From Nocardia terpenica (GTDB taxonomy: Bacteria > Actinomycetota > Actinomycetes > Mycobacteriales > Mycobacteriaceae): DNA of 64,000 nucleotides. The stretch is taken from assembly GCF_013186535.1 (NCBI RefSeq), contig NZ_JABMCZ010000004.1, forward strand, positions 186,001-250,000, in the 5' to 3' direction. The notes beneath the pieces are model-generated. The model had not been told where the DNA came from. It worked only from the letters and a program-made list of their open reading frames with translations, and did not search any database. This document shows, one piece after another, positions 8,334-17,405 of this stretch (position 1 is the stretch's first letter; every line of letters starts with the position of its first letter). A program made the translations under genes and the position numbers.

Positions 8334-9149
8334 ATGACAGGCGCAGCGCAGTGGACACGCGGAGGGATGTCGATCGGCTCCGTGCTCGACCTGCTGCGTC
8401 CGGACTTCCCCGACATCACCATTTCGAAGATCCGCTTCCTCGAATCGGAGGGGCTGATCAGCCCGGAGCGCACGCCCTCGGGTTATCGCAGGTTCTCCGT
8501 CGCCGACGTCGAACGGCTCAAGTTCGTCCTGACGGCGCAGCGCGACCAGTACCTGCCGCTGAAGGTGATCAAGGAGCAACTCGAGGCGATCGACAGTGGC
8601 GCCGCGACGCTCGGGGTGCGCGAGGCGCGCGCCCGGGCCGACGGCGCCGGAGCGGCCGGACCGGGGCGTGCGCCCGGCTCCGCCGCCCCCTCCGGTACAT
8701 CTGCAGAACTCGCTCCGCCCCGGAGGCTCGGCGTGGTGCCCGGTGAAGTCTCTCCCGAAGAGCTGCGGTTCGATCATGAAATCCGGATCACGCGCGGCGA
8801 TCTGATCGAACGGGCCGGCATCGACGAGAAGTTCCTCACCGAACTGATCCGCGCGAACCTCATCACCCCGGGCGCGGCGGGGTACTTCGACGCCGAGGCC
8901 GTGACACTCGCCCGCACGGCCAAGGCGTTGAGCGAATTCGGTTTGGAGGCGCGGCATTTGCGCGCCTTCAAGCTCGCCGCCGATCGTGAGGCGGCCATGG
9001 TGGCCCAGATCGCGGCCCCGATCGCCAAGAGCCGTGACGCCGACGCGCGCGCCCGCGCCGAGGAGACCGTGCGCGAGCTCGCGGCCCTGTCGCTGACGCT
9101 GCACACCAGCCTCGTGAAGACGTCGGTGCGCGCCGCCCTCGGTGGCTGA
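8334..9149 (+). CDS. MerR-family regulator (Rv1828 type)
   Basis: A 271-residue transcription factor. The N-terminal winged helix starts MSIGSVLDLLRPDFPDITISK, with the LESEGLISPERTPSGYRRF turn typical of MerR proteins. A Gly/Ala/Pro-rich linker near 100-130 joins it to a second helical domain with its own ILIRANLITPGAAGYFD-like wing, as in M. tuberculosis Rv1828. No metal-binding cysteine pair is present, so a metal effector is unlikely. It begins 17 bases after garA, and both are probably in one transcript. The target genes are not evident here. Confidence 0.85.
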   Translation: MTGAAQWTRGGMSIGSVLDLLRPDFPDITISKIRFLESEGLISPERTPSGYRRFSVADVERLKFVLTAQRDQYLPLKVIKEQLEAIDSGAATLGVREARARADGAGAAGPGRAPGSAAPSGTSAELAPPRRLGVVPGEVSPEELRFDHEIRITRGDLIERAGIDEKFLTELIRANLITPGAAGYFDAEAVTLARTAKALSEFGLEARHLRAFKLAADREAAMVAQIAAPIAKSRDADARARAEETVRELAALSLTLHTSLVKTSVRAALGG

Positions 9150-9230
9150 AATCTTCGCCTAGACTCGGTGATACGGCTGGCCCGCTGCCGCGGAGGGTGG
9201 CCGGAGAGTTCACGGGAGGCGAGCAGTGCG

Positions 9231-9704
9231 ATGAGCGAGATGCGTGTGATCGGCATTCGGGTCGAACAGCCCCAGAATCAGCCCGTGCTGTTGCTTCGCG
9301 AGGTAGCGGGCGATCGGTATCTACCCATTTGGATCGGTCAGACCGAGGCGACGGCGATCGTGCTCGAGCAGGAGGGCGTCACGCCCATTCGCCCGCTCAC
9401 CCACGACCTGATCAAGATCCTCATCCACGAACTCGGGCACACCCTCAAGGAGGTCCGGATCGTGGATCTGCAGGAGGGCACCTTCTACGCGGATCTGGTG
9501 TTCGAGAACGATCTGCGGATTTCCGCCCGGCCCTCGGATTCGGTAGCCATCGCGTTGCGCGTAGGTTGCCCGATCTATGCCGAAGAGCCGGTTCTGGAGG
9601 AGGCCGGGCTGGTCATGCCGGACGAGCGCGAAGACGAAGTGGAGAAGTTCAAGGAGTTCCTGGAGTCGGTCTCGCCGGACGACTTCAAGGCCACCGATAG
9701 CTGA
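9231..9704 (+). CDS. Bifunctional nuclease family protein (DUF151, Rv1829)
   Basis: A 157-residue cytosolic protein beginning MSEMRVIGIRVEQPQNQPVLLL at ATG 9231, with GGGAGG about 11 bases upstream. It has the RYLPIWIGQTEATAI stretch and the RPLTHDLIKILI segment that mark the DUF151 fold, and an acidic C-terminal helix (DEREDEVEKFKEFL). Plant and bacterial members are described as having RNase and DNase activity; the M. tuberculosis homologue Rv1829 occupies the same position between two MerR genes. Whether it is a nuclease here cannot be told from sequence. Confidence 0.85.
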   Translation: MSEMRVIGIRVEQPQNQPVLLLREVAGDRYLPIWIGQTEATAIVLEQEGVTPIRPLTHDLIKILIHELGHTLKEVRIVDLQEGTFYADLVFENDLRISARPSDSVAIALRVGCPIYAEEPVLEEAGLVMPDEREDEVEKFKEFLESVSPDDFKATDS

Positions 9705-9914
9705 CTTGCGATAGCCGCGCGATAGCGGCACGATTACGGCCCTGACCTGGTCGATAGCACGACGGAGTGACAACGTTGTGAACCTCACGTAGAGGTCGAG
9801 AAACACGCCGCGCGCGGAGTTTGGCTCCATGCCGATCCTGCCGAGACAATCGAAAGAGTAGCCTCGACAGTTAGGCCGCAGCTCGACTTCGGCGAAGCAG
9901 TGAGGGAGTAGTCA

Positions 9915-10505
9915 GTGGGAGACCTACCGCATCACACAGCATCGAATCCGCGGCCCGCCGCGGTGGTGCAGCCCGGGCTGTTCCCCGACGATACGGTGCC
10001 CGACGAACTGATGGGCTATCGAGTGCCCAGCGCGTGCCAGGTGGCCGGCATCACCTACCGGCAGCTCGACTACTGGGCCCGGACCGGGCTGGTCGTTCCC
10101 TCGATCCGCAGCGCGTCCGGCTCGGGCAGCCAGCGGTTGTACTCGTTCAAGGACATCCTGGTCCTCAAGATCGTCAAGCGGTTGTTGGACGCGGGCATCT
10201 CGCTGCAGAACATCCGCATCGCCGTCGACCATCTGCGCAGCCGCGGCGTCGAGGATCTGGCCGGTATCACGCTGTTCTCCGACGGCACCACGGTCTACGA
10301 ATGCACCTCCCCCGAGGAGGTCGTCGATTTACTGCAAGGCGGGCAGGGCGTGTTCGGCATCGCGGTGAGCGGCGCGATGCGAGAGCTGACCGGGGCGATC
10401 GCCAACTTCCCGGCCGAGCGCGCCGAGGCCCACACCACCAGTGAACGTCCCGAGGACGAACTGGCCTACCGCCGCAAGGCGCGGATGAGCCGCAAAACCG
10501 GTTAG
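9915..10505 (+). CDS. MerR-family regulator (Rv1830/ResR/McdR type)
   Basis: A 196-residue protein with a central MerR winged helix (GYRVPSACQVAGITYRQLDYW, then SGSQRLYSFKDILVLKIVKRLLDAG). A flexible N-terminus contains the PGLFPDD motif seen in the mycobacterial orthologue. Rv1830 is reported as a regulator of growth and division whose mutation raises antibiotic resilience (names ResR and McdR). Start GTG 9915 fits the conserved N-terminus. It sits directly upstream of the glycine riboswitch and gcvP, as in mycobacteria. Confidence 0.85.
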   Translation: MGDLPHHTASNPRPAAVVQPGLFPDDTVPDELMGYRVPSACQVAGITYRQLDYWARTGLVVPSIRSASGSGSQRLYSFKDILVLKIVKRLLDAGISLQNIRIAVDHLRSRGVEDLAGITLFSDGTTVYECTSPEEVVDLLQGGQGVFGIAVSGAMRELTGAIANFPAERAEAHTTSERPEDELAYRRKARMSRKTG

Positions 10506-10572
10506 CCGCAAACACGGCCCGGTAACACGCATGTCACTTTTCACCACATAGACTTGGCAGTGCGTCGCCGCC

Positions 10573-10771
10573 GTGCGGGAGAGCTCCGGGTTCCGGCCCG
10601 GGCGCCGAAGGAGCAGCACCTCCCCGTCAATCTCTCAGGCACCAGGGACCGTACGGACACTCGACGCCTCTGGAAAGAGTTGGCCGTATCCGATGCGGAC
10701 CAGCCGCCCATGGGGAAAGGGAACCCGAGCCCGGGTCCCGAATCTCTCAGGCGCCACGACAGAGGGGGAGG
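10573..10771 (+). promoter_or_regulatory. Tandem glycine riboswitch upstream of gcvP
   Basis: Two consecutive glycine aptamers can be read. The first (about 10573-10679) has GCCGAAGGAGCA, CAATCTCTCAGGCA, GGACCGTACGGAC and the closing CTCTGGAAAGAG. The second (about 10681-10771) has GCCCATGGGGAAAG, GAATCTCTCAGGCGCC and ACAGAGGGGGAGG. These are the conserved gcvT-motif blocks in the right order. Glycine binding is expected to switch gcvP on. The leader ends about 30 bases before the gcvP GTG, and I see no obvious terminator stem, so control of translation start is plausible. Confidence 0.95.
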
Positions 10772-10801
10772 GCCCTATGACCCGACCCCTGGGAGCTTGC
10801 C

Positions 10802-13615
10802 GTGACCCGCTCTTTCGCCGACCGCCACATCGGGCCCGATGCCGGTGCCCTCGAGCACATCCTCGCCGCCGTCGGCGTCGGTTCGCTCGAGGACCTGGCC
10901 GGGCGCGCCGTGCCCGCGAGCATTCTCGATCAGTCCGCCGGTAACGGCCTGGACGCGCTGCCGCCCGCGCTGTCCGAGCACGAGGCGCTGAACGAGCTTG
11001 CCGCGCTGGCACATTCGAACACCGTCGCCACCTCCATGATCGGTCTCGGCTACTACGACACGCTGACCCCGCCGGTGCTGGTGCGCAATCTGCTGGAAAA
11101 TCCGGCCTGGTACACCGCCTACACGCCGTATCAGCCGGAGATCAGCCAGGGGCGGCTGGAGGCGCTGCTGAACTTCCAGACCATGGTGTCGGACCTGACC
11201 GGCATGGCGGTCGCCAACGCGTCGATGCTGGACGAGGCCACCGCCGCGGCCGAGGCGATGACGCTGCTGCGCCGCGCCAATCGCGCGAGCAAGTCGCCGC
11301 GGCTGCTGGTCGACACCGACCTGTTCCCGCAGACGCGGACCGTGCTGTACACCCGCGCCGAGCCGCTGGGCATCGAGATCGTGGAGGCCGACCTGTCCGG
11401 CGGGGTGCTGCCCGAGGGCGAGTTCTTCGGTGTGCTGGTTCAGGTTCCGGGCGCCTCCGGCCGCATCGTCGACTGGGCCCCGGTGTTCGCGGCGGCGCAC
11501 GAGCGCGGCGCGCTGGTGGCCGCGGGCGCGGATCTGCTTGCGATGACGCTGATTACGTCGCCGGGCGAGCAGGGCGCGGACGTATGTTTCGGCACCACAC
11601 AGCGTTTCGGTGTGCCGCTGGGCTTCGGCGGCCCGCACGCCGGGTATCTCGCGGTGCGCGACGCGCACGCCCGGCAGCTGCCGGGCCGGTTGGTCGGCGT
11701 CTCGGTGGACGCCGACGGCGACCGCGCCTACCGGCTCGCGCTGCAGACCCGCGAGCAGCACATCCGGCGGGAGAAGGCGACCTCCAACATCTGCACCGCG
11801 CAGGTGCTGCTGGCCATCGTGGCCGCCATGTACGCCAGCTATCACGGCGCGGACGGCCTGCGCGCGATCGCGCGGCGGGTGCACCGGCACGCCGAGCAGC
11901 TGGCGACCGGGCTCGGCGAATCCGTTGTGCACGAACGCTTCTTCGACACCGTGCTGGTGCAGGTGCCCGGCGGCGCGGAGGCCGTGGTGGCCAAGGCCAA
12001 GGGGCGCGGCATCAATCTGCGGCTGGTCGATGCCGATCACGTGGCGGTGGCGTGCGACGAGGCGACCACCGACGAGCACGTGGCGATCGTGCTGGACAGC
12101 TTCGGCGCCGACGGCGTGCCCGCCGCGACGGAGCTGCCGTCGATCGAGACCCGGACCTCGCAGTACCTGACCCATCCGGCGTTCACCCGGTACCACACCG
12201 AGACCGCGATGCTGCGCTACCTGCGGCAGCTGTCCGACAAGGACATCGCGTTGGACCGCAGCATGATTCCGCTGGGCTCGTGCACCATGAAGCTGAACGC
12301 CACCGCGGAGATGGAGCCCATCACCTGGCCCGGATTCTCCCGCCTGCACCCGTACGCCCCGATCGAGGACGTGCCCGGGATGCTGCGGGTGATCGAGGAT
12401 CTGCAGGGCTGGCTGTCGGCGATCACCGGGTACGACCGGGTCAGCCTGCAGCCCAACGCGGGCAGTCAGGGCGAGTACGCGGGCCTGCTGGCCATCCGCC
12501 GCTACCACCTGGATCGCGGTGACACACACCGGGATACGTGCCTGATCCCGTCCAGCGCGCACGGCACCAACGCCGCGTCCGCGGCCATGGCCGGGCTGCG
12601 CGTGGAGGTGGTCAAGTGCCGCGAGAACGGCGACGTGGACCTCGACGACCTGCGCGCCAAGATCGCCGACCACGCCGACCGGCTGGCCTGCATCATGATC
12701 ACCTACCCGTCCACGCACGGCGTGTACGAGCAGGAGGTGGCCGAGCTGTGCGCGCTGGTGCATGACGCCGGCGGCCAGGTGTACGTGGACGGCGCGAACC
12801 TGAACGCGCTGGTGGGACTCGCCCGTCCGGGCCGGTTCGGCGGCGACGTGTCGCACCTGAACCTGCACAAGACCTTCTGCATTCCGCACGGCGGCGGCGG
12901 TCCCGGTGTGGGGCCGGTCGCGGTGCGCGAGCACCTGGCGAAGTACCTGCCGGGCAATCCGCTGGAGGCGGGCTCGCACGCGGTGTCGGCCGCCGAGCAC
13001 GGTTCGGCGTCGATCCTGCCGATCACCTGGGCCTACATCCGCATGATGGGCGCCGACGGCCTGCGGCGGGCCACGCTCACCGCCATCGCGTCGGCGAATT
13101 ACATTGCGCGGCGGCTGGATCCGCACTTCCCGGTGCTCTACACCGGTGAGAACGGCATGGTCGCCCACGAGTGCATCCTGGACCTGCGCGAAATCACCAG
13201 GCGCACCGGCGTCACCGTCGACGACGTGGCAAAGCGCCTGGCCGACTACGGATTCCACGCCCCCACCATGAGCTTCCCGGTCGCGGGCACCCTCATGGTG
13301 GAGCCCACCGAGAGCGAGAACCTGGAGGAGATCGACGCCTTCATCGACGCGATGATCGCCATCAAGGCCGAGATCGACCAGGTAGCCAGCGGTGTCTGGC
13401 CCGTCGACGACAACCCCCTGCGCGGCGCCCCCCACACCGCCGCCAGCCTGGTCGGCGACTGGCCCCACCCCTACACCCGCGAAACCGCCGTCTACCCCCG
13501 CGGACTGTCCTCGGCCCGAGCCAAGGTCTGGCCATCGGTCCGCCGCATCGACGGCGCCTACGGCGACCGCAACCTGCTCTGCTCCTGCCCACCACTGGAG
13601 GCGTACGGGGAGTAG
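10802..13615 (+). CDS. gcvP: Glycine dehydrogenase (decarboxylating), P protein
   Basis: A 937-residue single-chain P protein of normal length. It decarboxylates glycine with pyridoxal phosphate and passes the aminomethyl group to GcvH. The PLP lysine is K690 in NLHKTFCIPHGGGGPGVGP; the N-terminal half keeps YDTLTPPVLVRNLLENPAWYTAYTPYQPEI. Start GTG 10802 gives TRSFADRHIGP, the usual N-terminus. It is the only gene after the tandem riboswitch, so glycine sensing acts on this gene alone. The 3' end lies one base from the convergent GIY-YIG gene. Confidence 0.97.
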   Translation: MTRSFADRHIGPDAGALEHILAAVGVGSLEDLAGRAVPASILDQSAGNGLDALPPALSEHEALNELAALAHSNTVATSMIGLGYYDTLTPPVLVRNLLENPAWYTAYTPYQPEISQGRLEALLNFQTMVSDLTGMAVANASMLDEATAAAEAMTLLRRANRASKSPRLLVDTDLFPQTRTVLYTRAEPLGIEIVEADLSGGVLPEGEFFGVLVQVPGASGRIVDWAPVFAAAHERGALVAAGADLLAMTLITSPGEQGADVCFGTTQRFGVPLGFGGPHAGYLAVRDAHARQLPGRLVGVSVDADGDRAYRLALQTREQHIRREKATSNICTAQVLLAIVAAMYASYHGADGLRAIARRVHRHAEQLATGLGESVVHERFFDTVLVQVPGGAEAVVAKAKGRGINLRLVDADHVAVACDEATTDEHVAIVLDSFGADGVPAATELPSIETRTSQYLTHPAFTRYHTETAMLRYLRQLSDKDIALDRSMIPLGSCTMKLNATAEMEPITWPGFSRLHPYAPIEDVPGMLRVIEDLQGWLSAITGYDRVSLQPNAGSQGEYAGLLAIRRYHLDRGDTHRDTCLIPSSAHGTNAASAAMAGLRVEVVKCRENGDVDLDDLRAKIADHADRLACIMITYPSTHGVYEQEVAELCALVHDAGGQVYVDGANLNALVGLARPGRFGGDVSHLNLHKTFCIPHGGGGPGVGPVAVREHLAKYLPGNPLEAGSHAVSAAEHGSASILPITWAYIRMMGADGLRRATLTAIASANYIARRLDPHFPVLYTGENGMVAHECILDLREITRRTGVTVDDVAKRLADYGFHAPTMSFPVAGTLMVEPTESENLEEIDAFIDAMIAIKAEIDQVASGVWPVDDNPLRGAPHTAASLVGDWPHPYTRETAVYPRGLSSARAKVWPSVRRIDGAYGDRNLLCSCPPLEAYGE

Positions 13616-13616
13616 G

Positions 13617-13922
13617 TCACAGGAGCGTCGGATAGAGGTCGGCCCATTCCGGATTCCCGGCCTCTATCAGCGCGATCTTGCGTTCGCGTCGCCATGTCTT
13701 GAGACGTTTCTCCTGAAGGAGGGCATTTTCCAGCGTGTCGTGCGCCGCGTACCAGACGAGGGTGTGTACCCGGTAGCGCCGGGTGAAGCTGGGCACCACA
13801 TCGTTCTTGTGCTGCCACACCCTGCCGACCAGATTGCGGGTCGCGCCGATGTAGATGATCCCGTCGGGTCGATTCGCCAGGATGTACACACACGGCGGCG
13901 CCTGCCAGTATCGCCTCCCCAT
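13617..13922 (-). CDS. GIY-YIG domain protein (UPF0213 type)
   Basis: A 101-residue single-domain protein. PCVYILANRPDGIIYIGATRNLVGRVWQHK carries the GIY-YIG core as VYIL and IYIG, followed by the conserved arginine; ENALLQEKRLKTWRRERKIALIE carries the catalytic-type glutamate. The family is nuclease-like, but these short stand-alone members have no established role. It lies downstream of the VWA gene on the same strand, with palindromic repeat copy A filling the gap. Its stop is one base from that of gcvP. Confidence 0.85.
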   Translation of the reverse strand: MGRRYWQAPPCVYILANRPDGIIYIGATRNLVGRVWQHKNDVVPSFTRRYRVHTLVWYAAHDTLENALLQEKRLKTWRRERKIALIEAGNPEWADLYPTLL

Positions 13923-13960
13923 GAGGGCATGGTGACAGACGGGGCTGACATTCTTTGTTG

Positions 13961-13983
13961 TCCCGGCATGCTTTTGGCCGGGA
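13961..13983. repeat. Palindromic element, copy A (single core)
   Basis: A 23-base perfect hairpin: arms TCCCGGC and GCCGGGA around a nine-base loop reading ATGCTTTTG. It sits between the VWA gene and the GIY-YIG gene. The base after the right arm begins the TCA that is the VWA gene's stop on the minus strand, so the element abuts the stop codon exactly. Copies B-E elsewhere in the window share arms and loop. Confidence 0.9.
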
Positions 13984-15639
13984 TCAGGGCGTGGTGAGGG
14001 CCTGGTTGACGGCGGTGCCGAAGGTGAGGTCGTCGGAGGTGGGGAGGCGGGTGTAGGTGCCGCCGGTTTTTTGGGCGAGGGTTTGGAGGGTGGGGGCGCC
14101 GGGGCCGCCGAGGACGATGATGTCGATGCGGACGGGGTGGGCGGGGTCCGTGGCGGCGGTGATGTCGGCGAGGAGTTGGTCGGGGGTGACGGCGGAGTCG
14201 TCGTTGGGGCCGCCGGTGATCAGCAGGACGGAATTGGTTTTGCCGGTGGCGTATTCGGTCACCGCGGTGTGGTAGGCCGCCTCCAGGGCGGGATAGGTGT
14301 GGTCGCCGTGGGCGCTGGTCGCGGAGACATTGCTCAGTGCCTTGGACAGTTCGGCGCGGTGCTGCTGGCTGAGGGGGGCGGTGGGGGACAGGACCTTGTT
14401 CTCGGCGTCGTTGGCGTAGGTCTGCACGCCCAGGCCGAAGTCGGGCGGCATGGTGTCCATGGTGGACTGCACCGCGCCGAGGGTGTTCCCGAGGCGGGTC
14501 AGCGATCCGTCGGTGATGCCCATGTCCGCGCCGGTGTCGATCAGCACCGTGGTCTGCATGCCCAGCACCGGCTTGGTGAGCGCCGAATGTACTTGGTCCA
14601 GAACCGATTTCGGTGGCACCGGCGTGGTCGCGGCGGGGGCTGCGGCGAAACCCTCGTCGGTGAACAGCTTTTGCTGCTCCGGCGCGCGCAGGTAGTCGGC
14701 GAACAGACCGGCGATCAGGTTCTGCGTCTTGTCCACCCACTGCCCGGACAGCAGCGCCGCCGGGTAGTCGGCCATCGGCGCCGACCCGGCCGGGCGATAC
14801 TCGCCGACACCGCCCTTCGCCTTCAATTGCTGTTCGGTAACGGCCAGCGCGTGCACGGGTGCGTCCGCGGCCGATCCGGCGACGCCGGACAGGGTGGAGA
14901 CGGCGTCGTCGGACCGCGGTGCGCCCGCGGCCAGCTGCGAGATCGCGGTGATCACCTGTCCGGACCGGGCGGCCTGGTCGGTGAGCGGGTCGCTGCCGGA
15001 CACGTTCGCGCCCACCGCCGCCGCGACGGCGAGGGTCTCGTCGTCGCCCGGCAGCGCCATGCGCAGCCCGCCCCAGCCGCCCAGCCCGATATCGCCCAGC
15101 GAACCCTGCTGCAGCCGCGGCAGATCCGACCAGCTGGTCTTGGCCTGTTCCAGCGCCTGCCGCAGCGGATCGGGCACCGCGAGCACGATCGGGCTGGCCG
15201 CGACCGGTACCGGCGTGCCCTGGACGAGACCGGGCACCCGCATCTCCTCGATCGAGCGCGACGAATCCGGAATCCACAGCGCGGGCTGCGGCCCGAGCTT
15301 GGCGTCCCACGCCGTGGCGGTGAACCCGGCCACCATGGCCGCCGACGGCTGCGCGGCCACCGCGACGGTGACGCAGTGGTCGCGCACCGTCGGTTTGGTG
15401 GCGTTGTATCGGTCGGCGGCCGCGCGCACGGGCGTGGCCAGCGCCGGATCGACGGTGACGGCCAGGGTCGTCGGGCCCGCCAGGCATCCGGACGCGGCGC
15501 TGCGGTCCTGCGAGGCGGACTGCCGGTTCAACCAGAACCAGCCGCCGACGACCGCCACCACCAACAGCGCCGCCGCGATGGAAATAACGAGACCTTTGCT
15601 GACGCCCCGTGACCCGGCCGCGCTGCGATGTGTGCCCAC
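13984..15639 (-). CDS. Membrane-anchored substrate-binding/VWA protein (Rv1836c-like)
   Basis: A 551-residue protein with a single N-terminal membrane segment (about 17-37) and a long exported part. Residues about 50-330 look like an extracellular solute-binding domain, and about 345-551 form a von Willebrand A domain. The MIDAS first motif is DTGADMG rather than D-x-S-x-S, so metal-ion-dependent adhesion may be weak. Position relative to gcvP and glcB matches M. tuberculosis Rv1836c. Start GTG 15639 is the first codon that keeps the basic N-terminus ahead of the membrane segment. Function unknown; cell-envelope role inferred from topology. Confidence 0.75.
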   Translation of the reverse strand: MGTHRSAAGSRGVSKGLVISIAAALLVVAVVGGWFWLNRQSASQDRSAASGCLAGPTTLAVTVDPALATPVRAAADRYNATKPTVRDHCVTVAVAAQPSAAMVAGFTATAWDAKLGPQPALWIPDSSRSIEEMRVPGLVQGTPVPVAASPIVLAVPDPLRQALEQAKTSWSDLPRLQQGSLGDIGLGGWGGLRMALPGDDETLAVAAAVGANVSGSDPLTDQAARSGQVITAISQLAAGAPRSDDAVSTLSGVAGSAADAPVHALAVTEQQLKAKGGVGEYRPAGSAPMADYPAALLSGQWVDKTQNLIAGLFADYLRAPEQQKLFTDEGFAAAPAATTPVPPKSVLDQVHSALTKPVLGMQTTVLIDTGADMGITDGSLTRLGNTLGAVQSTMDTMPPDFGLGVQTYANDAENKVLSPTAPLSQQHRAELSKALSNVSATSAHGDHTYPALEAAYHTAVTEYATGKTNSVLLITGGPNDDSAVTPDQLLADITAATDPAHPVRIDIIVLGGPGAPTLQTLAQKTGGTYTRLPTSDDLTFGTAVNQALTTP

Positions 15640-15664
15640 GAGGAATCAGTCTATGTTCCCGCGA

Positions 15665-15925
15665 TTACTCCCGGATCATGCGCCCGCGGTCGTACTCGTG
15701 CCCGCCCCAGACGCCGGACTGGCCGGTGCTCGCGGCGAATTCGGTGCACTGGCGGCGAATCGGGCAGCCCGCGCAGACGCCGCGCGCGTACGCGAAGTCC
15801 TGCGACGGGTACGGGAACCACGCGTCGTGGTTCGGATCACCCTTGCAGGCGGCCTGATCCCAGCTCTGCGAGTCCGAGAGCGGGAGCAGATCCACCAGGG
15901 TGAGCTCCTGTACTGCGTTCGTCAT
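15665..15925 (-). CDS. WhiB-family iron-sulfur regulator
   Basis: An 86-residue Wbl protein. The start is set by AAGGAGGG eight bases ahead of ATG 15925; a longer in-frame extension has no such site. Cluster-binding cysteines are C27, C51, C54 and C60 in the usual C-x23-C-x2-C-x5-C layout, and GVWGG at 71-75 is the family's turn that contacts the sigma factor. WhiB proteins hold an O2- and NO-sensitive [4Fe-4S] cluster and work with the primary sigma factor. Which Wbl class this belongs to is not clear. It lies upstream of the VWA gene on the same strand. Confidence 0.92.
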   Translation of the reverse strand: MTNAVQELTLVDLLPLSDSQSWDQAACKGDPNHDAWFPYPSQDFAYARGVCAGCPIRRQCTEFAASTGQSGVWGGHEYDRGRMIRE

Positions 15926-16198
15926 TTCGGATCCCTCCTTTCTCGGGTCCACTCGCTGTGCGGCGACGAGATGGGCGTAGCGCAACGGCCGAATCGCTTC
16001 GGGCAGTGCGGATCGCGCATCGGCGTGCCGGAACAGCATGGGAGTCACCGTATTTCGCACCGCGACGGCGTATGCACATCGTCCCCATGGTGACACAGCG
16101 TTACCGCCGGTGTCGGATCATTTTTCGGGGAGCTTAACGTCGAATGAACAATCGGCCCGTGGTGGTCCGCCGCCGTCGTCCGGGCTCAGACTGTCCAC

Positions 16199-17392
16199 GT
16201 GAGCTCGGAACTCATCGTTCTCCTGATCGTCGTGGTCACCGCGTTGGCCTTCGATTTCACCAATGGTTTCCACGACACGGCCAATGCCATGGCGACCTCG
16301 ATCGCCACCGGGGCGCTGGGCCCGCGGGTGGCGGTGGCGATGTCGGCGGTCCTGAATCTGGTCGGCGCGTTCCTGTCGGTCGAGGTCGCCAAGACCGTCT
16401 CGGGTGGGCTGCTGAACATCGGTGGCGTCAACCACATAGCCATGCTGCACATCGTGTTCGCCGGGCTGATCGGCGGCATTCTCTGGAATCTGCTGACCTG
16501 GCTGCTCGGCCTGCCGTCCAGCTCCACGCACGCCCTGTTCGGCGGCCTGATCGGCGCGGCGGTGGCCGCCCTCGGCGCGAGCGGGGTGATCTGGACCGGG
16601 AATCAGAGCACCGGCGTCCTCAACAAGATCATCGTCCCGGCCGTGCTCGCGCCGTTCGTGGCGGCGCTGGTCGCGGGGCTGGGCACCTTCCTGGTCTACC
16701 GGATCACCCGCAAGGCCGCCGAGGCCAAGGTGCGCACCGGCTTCCGGCTGGGCCAGATCGGCTCGGCGGCGCTGGTCTCGCTCGCGCACGGCACCAACGA
16801 CGCGCAGAAGACGATGGGCGTCATCTTCATGGCGCTGGTCGCGCACGGCACCTACACCGCGAGCGACAACATCCCGATGTGGGTGAAGATCTGCTGCGCG
16901 CTGGCCATCGCGCTCGGCACCTACCTGGGCGGGTGGCGGATCATCCGCACGCTCGGCAAGGGACTGGTGGAGATCGATCCGCCGCAGGGTTTCGCGGCCG
17001 AATCCTCCTCGGCGGCAATCATTCTCACCTCGGCGCAGTTCGGCCTGCCGCTGTCGACCACGCAGACCGCGACCGGTTCGATCCTCGGCACCGGGCTGGG
17101 GAAGGCGGGCGCGGTGGTGCGCTGGGGCGTCATGGGCCGGATGGTGGTCGCGTGGCTGCTGACGCTGCCGCTGGCCGCGCTGGCGGGCGCGCTGTGCTGG
17201 GGGGTCGCGCATCTGATCGGCGGTCTGGGCGGGGTGCTCGTCGATACCGCGATCCTGGTCGCGCTGTCGGCGTACCTGTATCTGCGGTCGCGGCGCAGCC
17301 CGGTCGACACCCGCAATGTCAACGAGGAGTGGGAGGGCGGGCTCACCCCGCCGTCCAGCCTCGCCGAGTCTCCCGCCGGTACGGCGGTCTGA
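16199..17392 (+). CDS. pitA: Low-affinity inorganic phosphate transporter PiT
   Basis: A 397-residue membrane protein of the PiT family, which imports phosphate (as metal phosphate) with protons. The duplicated signature is visible as DFTNGFHDTANAMATS near the N-terminus and SLAHGTNDAQKTMG in the second half, with GLPSSSTHALFGG and GLPLSTTQTATGSI as the paired re-entrant loops. GTG 16199 is the start. The next two genes match the M. tuberculosis Rv0545c-Rv0543c trio. Confidence 0.93.
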   Translation: MSSELIVLLIVVVTALAFDFTNGFHDTANAMATSIATGALGPRVAVAMSAVLNLVGAFLSVEVAKTVSGGLLNIGGVNHIAMLHIVFAGLIGGILWNLLTWLLGLPSSSTHALFGGLIGAAVAALGASGVIWTGNQSTGVLNKIIVPAVLAPFVAALVAGLGTFLVYRITRKAAEAKVRTGFRLGQIGSAALVSLAHGTNDAQKTMGVIFMALVAHGTYTASDNIPMWVKICCALAIALGTYLGGWRIIRTLGKGLVEIDPPQGFAAESSSAAIILTSAQFGLPLSTTQTATGSILGTGLGKAGAVVRWGVMGRMVVAWLLTLPLAALAGALCWGVAHLIGGLGGVLVDTAILVALSAYLYLRSRRSPVDTRNVNEEWEGGLTPPSSLAESPAGTAV

Positions 17393-17405
17393 GGAGGGCA
17401 CGCCC

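Noticed and set aside
10554..10805. A small gene between the MerR gene and gcvP (Rv1831-like)
   Set aside because: It would translate the conserved glycine aptamers; the bases are explained by RNA structure.
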